A model generated the notes under the pieces. That model saw nothing but the letters and a program-made list of their open reading frames with translations. It made no database searches and was not told the origin of the DNA. Below, one piece after another: positions 1-8,181 of a stretch of 64,000 nt of DNA. The position numbers and the translations under genes were made by a program. Origin of the DNA: Alphaproteobacteria bacterium UBA1301 (GTDB taxonomy: Bacteria > Pseudomonadota > Alphaproteobacteria > Micropepsales > Micropepsaceae); the NCBI GenBank assembly GCA_002307725.1, contig DBUB01000007.1, forward strand, positions 114,067 to 178,066, written 5' to 3'. How positions within the stretch are numbered: position 1 is the first letter of the stretch; every line of letters begins with the position of its first letter.

Positions 1-148
1 CGCCGCGCACGAAATGGGGAACGTGCGGCAGCGGGGTGGTGTCGGTCCAGCCGCGGATTTCACGGATCGCCATGATATTGGCGGCGAACTCCTGCCCGTT
101 GGCGATGAAGGTGATGTACTGGCGGTTTGGGTTTGCGGCTTCGCTCAT
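1..148 (-). CDS. cheW: CheW-like chemotaxis adaptor (5' part, cut by window edge)
   Basis: Only the first 49 residues are present; the gene runs off the left end of the window. The translation starts MSEAANPNRQYITFIANGQE and continues with an IMAIREIRGW stretch and TPLPHVPHFVRG, which is the beginning of the CheW fold (first beta strand, then the segment that holds the conserved IREI motif). CheW couples chemoreceptors to the CheA kinase in the cytoplasm. The start has a strong ribosome-binding site (GGGAGGA, about 5 nt upstream). It lies directly downstream of the chemoreceptor gene on the same strand, with a 53-nt gap, so the two are probably co-transcribed. Family assignment is good; which CheW paralogue it is cannot be told. 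Confidence 0.85.
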   Translation of the reverse strand, partial: MSEAANPNRQYITFIANGQEFAANIMAIREIRGWTDTTPLPHVPHFVRG

Positions 149-201
149 AGTGTCCTCCCGGCGAAGGCAGCGGGTTGCCGCTGTCCTTCCGGTTGTCGTT
201 C

Positions 202-1707
202 TCAGAATTCGGTCCAATCGTCGCCACCAGAGGTCTTGGCTGCTGGTGCGGAACGTCCACCGCCTGCTGCCGCCACCCTGGCGGCCGGCCTGGCTGCCGG
301 ACGATTCTCAGGCGCCGCCGTTTGGCGCCGGGATGTTAGCAGCGAGGTCGCGGCGTGCGACGTCTCGCCGACCGAGAAGAAGCCGACCAGCTCGGTGAGC
401 ACCTTGGTCTCGCTCGCCAGGTTGCGCGACGCTGCGGTCGATTCCTCGACCATGGCGGCATTTTGCTGGGTGACCTGATCCATCTGACCGACGGCGGCGT
501 TGACTTGCTCGATGCCGGTGGATTGCTGTTCGGCGGCCCCGGCCATTTCGCTGACCAGCGCATTGATCTGCAGCACCTGATCGACGATGCGTTTCAACGC
601 CTGGCCGGTCTCGCCAACGTATTTCACGCCGTTGCCGACTTGCTCGCTCGAGGTGTTGATGAGCGTCTTGATTTGTTTGGCGGCCTCGCTCGAACGCTGG
701 GCCAGGGAGCGTACTTCCGACGCGACCACGGCAAAGCCGCGGCCGGCCTCGCCCGCGCGCGCCGCTTCGACGCCCGCGTTAAGAGCAAGCAGGTTGGTTT
801 GGAAGGCGATCTCATCGATCACCCCAGTGATGTCGGTGATCTGTTTGGACGACTGGGCGATGGCGTCCATCGCCTTAACGGCAGTTTCGACCACACGTCC
901 GCCGTCTTCCGCCGCCTTCTTGGCGTCGGCGACGCTGTGCGAGGCTTCCTTGGCGTTGGCGGCGGTTTTCTTCACCGTGGCAGTGATCTCTTCGAGGGCT
1001 GCGGCGGTTTCCTCGAGGGAGGCCGCTTGCTGCTCGGTGCGGCGCGACAAATCGTCGGCAGCGGTCGAGATTTCGTTGGCGCCGTTGGCGATCTGATGGG
1101 TCGAGCCGTGGACGTTCTTGACCGTATCCTGCAACCGCGTCATCGCCAGGTTGAAGTCGTCCTTCAGCTTGGCGAAGTGGCCCGTCAGATCGGCCGTGAC
1201 GCGATGGGTGAGATCGCCCTTGGCCAAGTGATCGAGACCTGCACCGATCCCTTTGATCGTGGCCTCGGTCTGCTCGGCCTGGACGAAACGATCTACCACC
1301 ACGGCAACGTCGGTGAAGATCGAGCGCATCAGGCTTTCGATCAGCTCTGGACGGCGGCGGTCGATGAGGGGCGCACTATTCAACAGCGAATTGACCAGGC
1401 CGGCCGCCCAGTTCGGATAAACATTGGCGAGATAATTCGTCAGAGAAGTTTTGGAACTGATCGTGTCAATAATCTGAGCCTGGGTCTTGAAATAGTTCGC
1501 CGACAGATCACCTGTCGCGATAAGCTCAAATTTCGTGCGTTCCAGCGCCAGCACATCCGGCGGCATCGCGGTCAGGGATGAATCGGCGGCGCGATAGGCG
1601 GCCAACAACGCCTTGTCCACACCACTCCCGACACGCTTATGAACGACTTCACCAACACTGCGGCGTGCTTGTGGCCAAGACGGTAGCTCTTCTTCTATCT
1701 TGCTCAC
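202..1707 (-). CDS. Soluble methyl-accepting chemotaxis protein
   Basis: A 501-residue receptor with no transmembrane segment, so it is a cytoplasmic sensor. Residues about 1-150 are an all-helical sensor region whose FELIATGDLSANYF and following helices resemble the protoglobin (globin-coupled sensor) fold, but the position of the haem-ligating histidine carries no His. A HAMP-like stretch follows (about 150-200, GLDHLAKGDLTHRV), then the long signalling coiled coil with the conserved tip EIAFQTNLLALNAGVEAARA. The last five residues, DWTEF, fit the xWxxF pentapeptide that tethers CheR/CheB, so the receptor is probably adapted by methylation. It is followed by a cheW start on the same strand. 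The ligand is unknown. Confidence 0.93.
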   Translation of the reverse strand: MSKIEEELPSWPQARRSVGEVVHKRVGSGVDKALLAAYRAADSSLTAMPPDVLALERTKFELIATGDLSANYFKTQAQIIDTISSKTSLTNYLANVYPNWAAGLVNSLLNSAPLIDRRRPELIESLMRSIFTDVAVVVDRFVQAEQTEATIKGIGAGLDHLAKGDLTHRVTADLTGHFAKLKDDFNLAMTRLQDTVKNVHGSTHQIANGANEISTAADDLSRRTEQQAASLEETAAALEEITATVKKTAANAKEASHSVADAKKAAEDGGRVVETAVKAMDAIAQSSKQITDITGVIDEIAFQTNLLALNAGVEAARAGEAGRGFAVVASEVRSLAQRSSEAAKQIKTLINTSSEQVGNGVKYVGETGQALKRIVDQVLQINALVSEMAGAAEQQSTGIEQVNAAVGQMDQVTQQNAAMVEESTAASRNLASETKVLTELVGFFSVGETSHAATSLLTSRRQTAAPENRPAARPAARVAAAGGGRSAPAAKTSGGDDWTEF

Positions 1708-2077
1708 TTGAGATTCCTCTTCGATCTGGCGCTTCGTTTTAGTCGCCGATGTTCTGGCGCGAACCGTCGTGCTGGATGTAGTTGAACAGGATGTGTGGCC
1801 CGCGTTTCGAACGTAGGATTGGGTCAGATTTGTTGAGATGTGGTATAGATAGATCCCTATATTCCAGGGTCTCTCGGGCTGAGGAGGGCTCGATTTGCAG
1901 GTATCTTGTTTGTTTGCAAACAGGCGGCGAGGCGGTTGTACGCTTGTAACAGCATAAGCCCTTGCGAATCCTCAGTGTATGCGAAATGACAGGCGCTGCG
2001 CGCCAGCCGGCAGACCCCCTCCCGTGAACCTCGTAAGTACTTGTACGGATGAGGGGGATACCTAGCGTTTTTAACGC
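1708..2077. other. Intergenic region upstream of the chemoreceptor, with a 12-bp palindrome
   Basis: About 370 bases without a convincing gene. They hold the upstream region of the chemoreceptor (transcribed leftward) and the 3' side of the dehydrogenase gene. A perfect 12-bp palindrome, TGTTTGCAAACA, lies at 1911-1922, about 205 bases before the receptor start; it could be an operator half-pair, but no regulator can be named. A small AGCGTT/AACGCT hairpin (2064-2078) touches the dehydrogenase stop codon and has no clear T-run. Confidence 0.45.
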
Positions 2078-3061
2078 TTAAAGCATCGCCGGAATGACCC
2101 GGTCAGGCGGGCGGTGACCGTCAACGAAACTCTTGATGTTGATGATGACCTTCTCACCCATCTCGATGCGTCCTTCGATCGTCGCGGACGCCATGTGCGG
2201 CAGGAGCACGACGTTTTTCGCCTTCAAGAGCTTGGGATGGATCGCCGGTTCGCGTTCGTAGACGTCGAGCCCCGCCCCGGCCAGGCGCCCGTCTTGCAGC
2301 ATCGTGGCCAGGCATTCTTCGTCGATGATCTCGCCGCGCGCGGTATTGACGATGATGGCGGTGGGTTTGAGCAGTTTCAGCCGCCGTGCCGATAGCATCT
2401 GAAACGTCGCCGGCGTCAGCGGGCAATTGACCGAGACGATGTCCATACGCGCCAGCATCGAATCGAGGTTTTCCCAATAGGTTGCTTCGAGTTCGGTCTC
2501 GACATGCGCCCGGACCGGTTTGCGGTTGTGATAGTGGATCTGCAGGCCGAAGGCCTTGGCCCGCCGCGCCACCGCTTCGCCGATCCGCCCCATGCCGATG
2601 ATGCCGAGCCGTTTGCCCGCCAGCCGGTGCCCCAACATCCAGGTCGGCGACCAGCCGCGAAAGCCGCCGTGTTTAAGTACGCTCGCGCCTTCGATGAAGC
2701 GCCGCGGCACGGCAAGGATCAGCGCCATGGTGGCGTCGGCGGTATCGCCCGTCAGTACGCCCGGCGTGTTGGTGACCATCAGGCCGCGGGCCAGCGCCGT
2801 CGTGATGTCGATGTTGTCGAAGCCGTTGGCGTAGTTGGCGATCATCTTGAGATTGGGCCCGGCTTCGGCAAGTACCCCGGCATCGAGACGGTCGGTGATG
2901 GTCGGCACCAGGATTTCGCAGGACCTCAGCGCGTCCACCAGTTCGGCGCGGCTGAGTTGCCTGTCGGAATCGTTTAGGCGCGCGTCGAACAACTCGCGCA
3001 TGCGGGTTTCGACAACGTCGGGCAGCTTGCGCGTAACGATAACAACGGGCTTCCGTGCCAT
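2078..3061 (-). CDS. D-2-hydroxyacid dehydrogenase (glyoxylate/hydroxypyruvate reductase type)
   Basis: A 327-residue, NAD(P)H-dependent D-isomer-specific 2-hydroxyacid dehydrogenase that reduces short 2-oxoacids such as glyoxylate or hydroxypyruvate. The Rossmann motif GIIGMGRIG sits near residue 155. The catalytic triad is intact: Arg in NTARG, Glu in DVYEREP and His in LLPHMAS. Length is normal for the GyaR/GhrB group. The gene follows purH on the same strand after a 52-base gap, so both may share a transcript, although no pathway link is obvious. The exact substrate cannot be read from the sequence; phosphoglycerate dehydrogenase is less likely because there is no C-terminal ACT domain. 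Confidence 0.9.
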   Translation of the reverse strand: MARKPVVIVTRKLPDVVETRMRELFDARLNDSDRQLSRAELVDALRSCEILVPTITDRLDAGVLAEAGPNLKMIANYANGFDNIDITTALARGLMVTNTPGVLTGDTADATMALILAVPRRFIEGASVLKHGGFRGWSPTWMLGHRLAGKRLGIIGMGRIGEAVARRAKAFGLQIHYHNRKPVRAHVETELEATYWENLDSMLARMDIVSVNCPLTPATFQMLSARRLKLLKPTAIIVNTARGEIIDEECLATMLQDGRLAGAGLDVYEREPAIHPKLLKAKNVVLLPHMASATIEGRIEMGEKVIINIKSFVDGHRPPDRVIPAML

Positions 3062-3113
3062 GATGAGCTAATCCCGGCAGGCCATCCCCGTGTACCAGAT
3101 GCGCCCGGCCCTG

Positions 3114-4700
3114 TCAGTGCCGGAAGTGGCGCATACCGGTAAAGACCATCGAAAGCCCGGCTTCGTCGGCCGCGGCAATCACCTCGCCATCGCGGATCGA
3201 GCCACCCGGCTGGATGACACTGGTAGCCCCCGCGTCGGCAATCTCCATGAGGCCGTCGGCGAAGGGAAAGAAGGCGTCGGAGGCCGCCGCCGAGCCCTTG
3301 GTCTTCGGCTCGGGCCAGCCTGCGGCCTTGGCAGCTGCGCGCGCCTTTTCGGCGGCGATCCGGGCCGAATCGACCCGGCTCATCTGTCCGGCGCCAATTC
3401 CGGCGGTGGCGAGGTCCTTGGCGTAAACGATGGTGTTGGACTTCACATGTTTGCCGACCACGAAGGCGAACAGCATGTCGGCAATCTCGGCGTCGGAAGG
3501 CTTGCGCTTGGTGACAATCTTGAGGTCGGCTTTGGTCACGTGACCGTTGTCGCGGGTCTGGACCAAGAGGCCGCCGGACACCGATTTGAAGGTGAGCCCC
3601 GGCAGGAGCGGATCGGGCAGGCCGCCCGCCACCAGCACACGCACATTCTTCTTCTTGGCGAGAATGGCGCGGGCATCGGCATCGACATCGGGGGCGATGA
3701 TCACTTCGGTAAAAACCTTGGTGATCAGCTCCGCGGTAGCGCCGTCGAGCGTCCGGTTGACCGCGACGATGCCGCCGAACGCCGAAAGGGGGTCGCAGGC
3801 CAGCGCTTTCTCGTAAGCCTCTTTCAGCGAGCCCGCTAGCGCCGCGCCGCACGGATTGGCGTGCTTGATGATGGCGCACGCTGCGTGTTCGCTGGGATCG
3901 AATTCGGCAATCAGTTCATAGGCCGCATCGGTATCGCTGATGTTGTTGTAGGAAAGCTCCTTGCCCTGAATCTGCTCGGACGTCGAAACGCCGGGGCGCT
4001 TCTCGCCGGTGGCATAGAAGGCGGCGGCTTGATGCGGATTTTCGCCATAGCGCAGCGACTGGCGCAGCGTGCCGGCAAAGGCGCGGCGGCGCGGCGGGGT
4101 TTCTTTGTCTTCAAGCTGAGTCGCGAACCAGTTCGACACCGCCGCATCATAAGCCGCCGTGCGGGCATAAGCGGTCTGCGCCAAACGGCGGCGCAGCGTC
4201 AGCGTCGTGGCGCCCCCATTGGCGTCCATTTCGGCCAGCACCGGCGCATAATCTTCGACATCGACCACCACCGTCACCCAATCGTGGTTCTTGGCCGCTG
4301 AGCGCGTCATCGCCGGGCCGCCGATGTCGATGTTCTCGATCACCTCGTCGAACGGCGCGCCTTTGGCCACCGTGGCTTCGAACGGATAGAGATTGCAGAC
4401 GAGCAGATCGATACCCTCGATGCCGTGCGCCTTCATCGCGTCGGCGTGTTTGTCGCGCAGCCCAAGTAGTCCGCCATGCACGATCGGATGCAGCGTCTTG
4501 ACCCGGCCGTCCATCATTTCGGGAAAGCCGGTGATGTCGGCAACGTCGGTAACCGTGAGACCGGCGTCACGCAACGCTTTCGCGGTGCCGCCGGTGGAAA
4601 TCAGGAACACCCCATGTTTCGCTAGACCCTTGGCGAAGTCGACCAGTCCGGTCTTGTCGGAAACGGAAATGAGCGCGCGGCGAATATTGCGGAGCGTCAT
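3114..4700 (-). CDS. purH: Bifunctional AICAR formyltransferase / IMP cyclohydrolase
   Basis: This 528-residue protein catalyses the last two steps of de novo purine synthesis: formyl transfer from 10-formyl-THF to AICAR, then ring closure to IMP. The N-terminal MGS-like cyclohydrolase domain starts ALISVSDKTGLVDFAKGL and carries STGGTAKALRDAGL and TLHPIVHGGLL. The C-terminal transformylase domain holds IIKHANPCGAA, with the catalytic Lys-His pair, and ends in VFTGMRHFRH, the usual C terminus. Length and domain order are standard. The upstream neighbour on the same strand is the aminotransferase-like gene, 136 bases away, probably under separate control. Confidence 0.98.
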   Translation of the reverse strand: MTLRNIRRALISVSDKTGLVDFAKGLAKHGVFLISTGGTAKALRDAGLTVTDVADITGFPEMMDGRVKTLHPIVHGGLLGLRDKHADAMKAHGIEGIDLLVCNLYPFEATVAKGAPFDEVIENIDIGGPAMTRSAAKNHDWVTVVVDVEDYAPVLAEMDANGGATTLTLRRRLAQTAYARTAAYDAAVSNWFATQLEDKETPPRRRAFAGTLRQSLRYGENPHQAAAFYATGEKRPGVSTSEQIQGKELSYNNISDTDAAYELIAEFDPSEHAACAIIKHANPCGAALAGSLKEAYEKALACDPLSAFGGIVAVNRTLDGATAELITKVFTEVIIAPDVDADARAILAKKKNVRVLVAGGLPDPLLPGLTFKSVSGGLLVQTRDNGHVTKADLKIVTKRKPSDAEIADMLFAFVVGKHVKSNTIVYAKDLATAGIGAGQMSRVDSARIAAEKARAAAKAAGWPEPKTKGSAAASDAFFPFADGLMEIADAGATSVIQPGGSIRDGEVIAAADEAGLSMVFTGMRHFRH

Positions 4701-4836
4701 GGCAGACTCGCGATCGTTCTGGGGTTACGGCCGGTGATACTTCGCGGCGGCCCCGAACAAAAGGGTTTCATTGCCGCCCGCGCCGAATTTTTCGCGCGAA
4801 TCGCGGATCACACTTCAAGACGGATTGTTGCGTCGA

Positions 4837-5928
4837 TTAAGCGGCAGCGCCTGAAGCTTGTGTTTTCAGTACTTTGAACACCGCGCCCGCCAGCTTGTGC
4901 AGTTCTTTGGTGACGATGGTGAGCGCCGGCGTCAGCACCACCGCATTGCCAACGACGGCCACGAGTGCGCCTTCCATGCGCAATTGCCGCTTCAACGCCG
5001 CGGCATCGGGGGCAGTGTGAAGCTCGATCACGCCAAGAGCGCCGCGCACGCGAACGTCCTTCACCGTGGAAAGCTTCAGGCACTTGCCCAATTCCGGCGC
5101 CAGTTTCTTGCCGATTTCGTTGGCCGCGAGCAGCCGGTTTTCGCGGTCGTAGAGATCGAAAAACGCGTTCGCTGCCGCCGCGGTCAGCGTGTCGGTGGGC
5201 CCCCAGCTCGTATCGGGTGCAAATTGGCTCCCCGCCAGCACAGCACCAAGCGGCAAAGTCCCTCCGGTCAGCATCTCGCCGAGGATGACGATATCGGGGT
5301 CGATCTCGGCCGCCTGGGTGCCAAACATCACGCCCAGCCGTCCGAAGCCGGAAAAGCGCTCGTCGACGATCAGCGGCACACCCGCCTTGAAGGTGATTTC
5401 CCGCACCCGCGTCAGCGTCTCTTCGCTATGGAACGGCAGGCCGGGGCTTATCTGGACTAGCGGCTCGATCAGAACGGCAGCGAGTTTTCCAGCGCGCTTC
5501 TGCACCGCGGCGGTCAGATCGGTGGCGCTGTGGTCGTCGCGCGGCAGCGGCAAGGGGGTGCCGTCGCCGCGGAAGGCGCCGCCGTCGAAGCTGGCGATGT
5601 CGCCGGGATGGGTGCGCCGGGCCATGGCGAGGGCGGTATCGAACGCGAACCGGCCCGACGGGGCCAGGGTGGCGCGCTTACCCGCAAGAAGCGCGTTCAG
5701 CCGTCCGGCCAGCTTGCCGGCGGGGGCGGCCACCAGCACATCCTCGAAGCTGTGCGGCAGGCGGGCCGCCTGGGCCTCGATGCCGAGCTGAATCAAGGTG
5801 GGCGACAGGCCGAGAATCGCGTTTTTGGTGGCGCCGTCGATCAGCGTCCGCCCGTCTTCCAGGGTGATGACGCTGCCGCGCGCCTTGGTCACGGTCAGAA
5901 CGGGCTCGGTGGGAAATTCGCTGCTCAT
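4837..5928 (-). CDS. Class-III aminotransferase homologue lacking the PLP lysine
   Basis: A 363-residue member of the class-III (BioA/ArgD/HemL) fold-type I aminotransferase family. Family features are visible: the PLP-ring Asp at about residue 189 in LIVDERFSGFGR, followed by DPDIVILGEMLTGGTLPL. In active enzymes this last stretch reads LGKxLTGG, with the Lys forming the internal aldimine; here the codon is GAG and the residue is Glu218. The usual SGSEAVE-type phosphate loop is also altered, to APSGRFAFDTAL. It may therefore be a PLP-independent or non-catalytic paralogue. I chose the start at MSSEF by homology; an upstream ATG at 6000 with a GAAGAGA ribosome-binding site would add 24 residues rich in Arg. 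Confidence 0.8.
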   Translation of the reverse strand: MSSEFPTEPVLTVTKARGSVITLEDGRTLIDGATKNAILGLSPTLIQLGIEAQAARLPHSFEDVLVAAPAGKLAGRLNALLAGKRATLAPSGRFAFDTALAMARRTHPGDIASFDGGAFRGDGTPLPLPRDDHSATDLTAAVQKRAGKLAAVLIEPLVQISPGLPFHSEETLTRVREITFKAGVPLIVDERFSGFGRLGVMFGTQAAEIDPDIVILGEMLTGGTLPLGAVLAGSQFAPDTSWGPTDTLTAAAANAFFDLYDRENRLLAANEIGKKLAPELGKCLKLSTVKDVRVRGALGVIELHTAPDAAALKRQLRMEGALVAVVGNAVVLTPALTIVTKELHKLAGAVFKVLKTQASGAAA

Positions 5929-6096
5929 GTTGCGCTCAAGAAGGACGGCCGACACCCTCGTCCGCCGCCAGAGGGTGCGCAAGCCCCCTCGTTGGGCCAT
6001 GGTTCTCTTCGCCAATTAAGGCGTCGTTAAGGCCGCGTTGACGGCCGCCGCATCATGGCTATATTCCCCCGCCTCCATTCGCTTATTTCCCGATGT

Positions 6097-6182
6097 GCCC
6101 CTGTGGCGGAATGGTAGACGCAGCAGACTCAAAATCTGCCGCCTTCACAGGCGTGCTGGTTCAAGTCCGGCCAGGGGCACCA
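6097..6182 (+). tRNA. tRNA-Leu (anticodon CAA)
   Basis: Cloverleaf with acceptor GCCCCTG pairing to CAGGGGC, D-arm GGCGGAATGGTAGACGC, anticodon stem GCAGA/TCTGC with loop CTCAAAA (anticodon CAA, reads UUG), a long variable arm typical of class II tRNAs, T-arm with GGTTCAAGTCC, discriminator A and an encoded CCA. Length 86 nt. Confidence 0.97.
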
Positions 6183-6528
6183 ATTTTCGCGCGCTCGCGC
6201 GTGAAAATTGCCCGGCGTAGCCGTAGGCGAAGACGGGCTGTCAGCGCTTGCCTCTTTCCCGCCATTTCGCCGCATCCGCGTGCCCTTGAACACCGCGTCC
6301 CGCACTCTATCTCAAGTAGCGGCGCTCCGCGCTCGGCCCACTCTTTGACACCGGTGAAGGAACATCGTTCGCACTAGTCTTTCTGCGCCCCGTTTTGTCG
6401 CCATCCGCAGTTTCCGCCACTGGCACAAACGGGGAGGGGAGGGGGTGGGGGTAGAATCGCGGATTCCAGAAATCAATTCTCAATCGGTGGCGTAAATTGC
6501 CATCCCCGACCCCAAGGGCTGGTGGTCG
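6183..6528. other. Intergenic region with a G-quadruplex-type run
   Basis: About 345 bases without a supported gene between tRNA-Leu and the 3' end of the HerA-type gene. The + strand carries four G-runs separated by single bases at 6431-6451 (GGGG-A-GGGG-A-GGGGG-T-GGGGG), an ideal G-quadruplex pattern. It lies about 80 bases downstream of the HerA-type stop codon, so in that transcript it would appear as C-runs. Nothing else recognisable is seen. Confidence 0.6.
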
Positions 6529-8181
6529 CTATTGCGTTTTCTTGGTCGCGGGCGAGCGCCAGCGCTTCACGATCTGCGCCAGTTCCTCCCGGCCGATATC
6601 GACGGTGCGCCAGGCCTGGGAGAACGTCGCTTGCCGCACATGGGCGGTGTGGGCGGTGTGCATGTCCTTAAATCGGATGCGCATCGGCATCACCGAGCCC
6701 TGGCCCAGCACGATGGCTTCGCGGTCGCCGAGGAGCGGCAAGAACTCCAAGAGGTCGAGGGCGCCTTCATGGGTATTGGCGCGGATCACCGCCTGATCGC
6801 GTTCGGTCGACAGCCGCATGGCGATCACCGTCGAGCATTGGCTCATGATGGTGGAATCGAGTTCTGATGGCCGCTGGGTGATGAGCGCCAGCGCGACGCC
6901 GTATTTGCGCCCTTCTTTGGCGATGCGGGCGAGCGCCTGACGGGTCGGCATGAACTTGCCGCCGCCGTCGGCGGGGGCATAGCGGTGGGCTTCTTCGCAG
7001 ACGATGAGCAGCGGCAACCGCGCTTCGCTCCAGCTCGCGAGGTCGAAGGCGAGGCGGCTGATCACCGAGATCACCACGTCCATGATTTCGCCCGGCACGG
7101 TGGAAAGGTCCAGCACCGTAACCGGCTTGTCGCCGACCGGCACGCGGAACAGGCGCCCGAGCACGTCGGTCATGGTGTCTTCGATCATCACGCTGCCGAA
7201 CATGAAGCTGTAGCGGGCGTCGCTGACCAGAGTCTCGACGCGGGCTTTCAGCCGCTTGTAGGGCAGGGTGTTGAGGGCGCGATCGAGGCGGCCCAATTGT
7301 TCGTCGCAATAGGCGACCAAATCAGCAAGGCGGAACGGTACCGGTGTATCAACGGTGATGCAGGTAGTTTCGGCTGCCGAGCGGCGCACGCGTCCGGCAT
7401 AGGCGTCGGAATAGTGCCGCTTGGCCCACACCACCGCGTCGGTAAGGATTTCGATCTCGTTGTCGCGCTGTTCGTCGGGGCTGATGAAGGCCGCCGCCAG
7501 TTCATGGAAGTTCAGCAGCCAGAATGGCAGGTTGAGGTTCGACGGATCGATTACTTCGGCTTGGCTGCCGAAGGCGGCGGCGTATTCGCCGTGAATGTCG
7601 AGCACGACGATGCGCGCCTGGCGGTAATCCGGCAAAAGGCTTTTCAGGATGCAGGTCAGCGCCGTCGATTTGCCGCTGCCGGTGGTGCCGACGATCAGGA
7701 AGTGCTTGCCGATCAGATCGTCGACCAGAAGGCGCGCGGGAACGTCGGGGTGCTGATAAAGCGCACCGACCTCAATGGTCGCCACGTCGGGACGGGTATA
7801 GGCGATGGTCAAGGCTTCACGGTCGGCCAGATGCACGCCATCGCCGATGGTGGGAAGGCTGGAGACGCCGCGGCGGAACACGCGCCCCTTGGCCGGGTCG
7901 AGCACAATTTCGCCGGCGAGGTTGAGTTCGATCAGATTGACTTCCTCGGTCCCCGAAGCGGCGTCGGGCATCGGCACGCTCACTGCCGATACGATGCCGA
8001 CCACCAGCGCATGCGGGGTCGGGATCGTGAGGGTTGCGCCGATTTCGACGCGATAGTGGGCAGCGGGATTGTTTTCCATCACCGCCACGGCCTGGGCACC
8101 TGTGACCGAGACGATATGGCCGGCGCGCGGCGAAGCGTTGGAGCGGATCACGGGTTTGGTGTCGGCACCGGCATAACTCAT
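6529..8181 (-). CDS. HerA-type hexameric ATPase (DUF87)
   Basis: A 550-residue P-loop ATPase of the HerA/FtsK superfamily. The N-terminal beta-barrel (HAS-barrel) region is followed by Walker A GTTGSGKST at about 165-173, VVLDIHGEYAAAF, Walker B LLIVCEEAHRY and the LITQRPSELDSTIMSQC segment that is diagnostic for HerA-like proteins. Archaeal HerA translocates DNA with the NurA nuclease; no nuclease gene lies nearby here. The start at 8181 has a GAGGAG ribosome-binding site and overlaps the stop codon of the upstream histidine kinase by ATGA, so translation is coupled. A longer reading frame to 8250 is Arg/His-rich and lies inside the kinase gene. Function in this organism is unknown. Confidence 0.9.
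   Translation of the reverse strand: MSYAGADTKPVIRSNASPRAGHIVSVTGAQAVAVMENNPAAHYRVEIGATLTIPTPHALVVGIVSAVSVPMPDAASGTEEVNLIELNLAGEIVLDPAKGRVFRRGVSSLPTIGDGVHLADREALTIAYTRPDVATIEVGALYQHPDVPARLLVDDLIGKHFLIVGTTGSGKSTALTCILKSLLPDYRQARIVVLDIHGEYAAAFGSQAEVIDPSNLNLPFWLLNFHELAAAFISPDEQRDNEIEILTDAVVWAKRHYSDAYAGRVRRSAAETTCITVDTPVPFRLADLVAYCDEQLGRLDRALNTLPYKRLKARVETLVSDARYSFMFGSVMIEDTMTDVLGRLFRVPVGDKPVTVLDLSTVPGEIMDVVISVISRLAFDLASWSEARLPLLIVCEEAHRYAPADGGGKFMPTRQALARIAKEGRKYGVALALITQRPSELDSTIMSQCSTVIAMRLSTERDQAVIRANTHEGALDLLEFLPLLGDREAIVLGQGSVMPMRIRFKDMHTAHTAHVRQATFSQAWRTVDIGREELAQIVKRWRSPATKKTQ

Noticed and set aside
355..1581. 408-residue open frame on the + strand
   Set aside because: It lies wholly antisense to the chemoreceptor gene, whose protein has clear domain motifs; the + product is Gly/Asp/Arg-rich without similarity.
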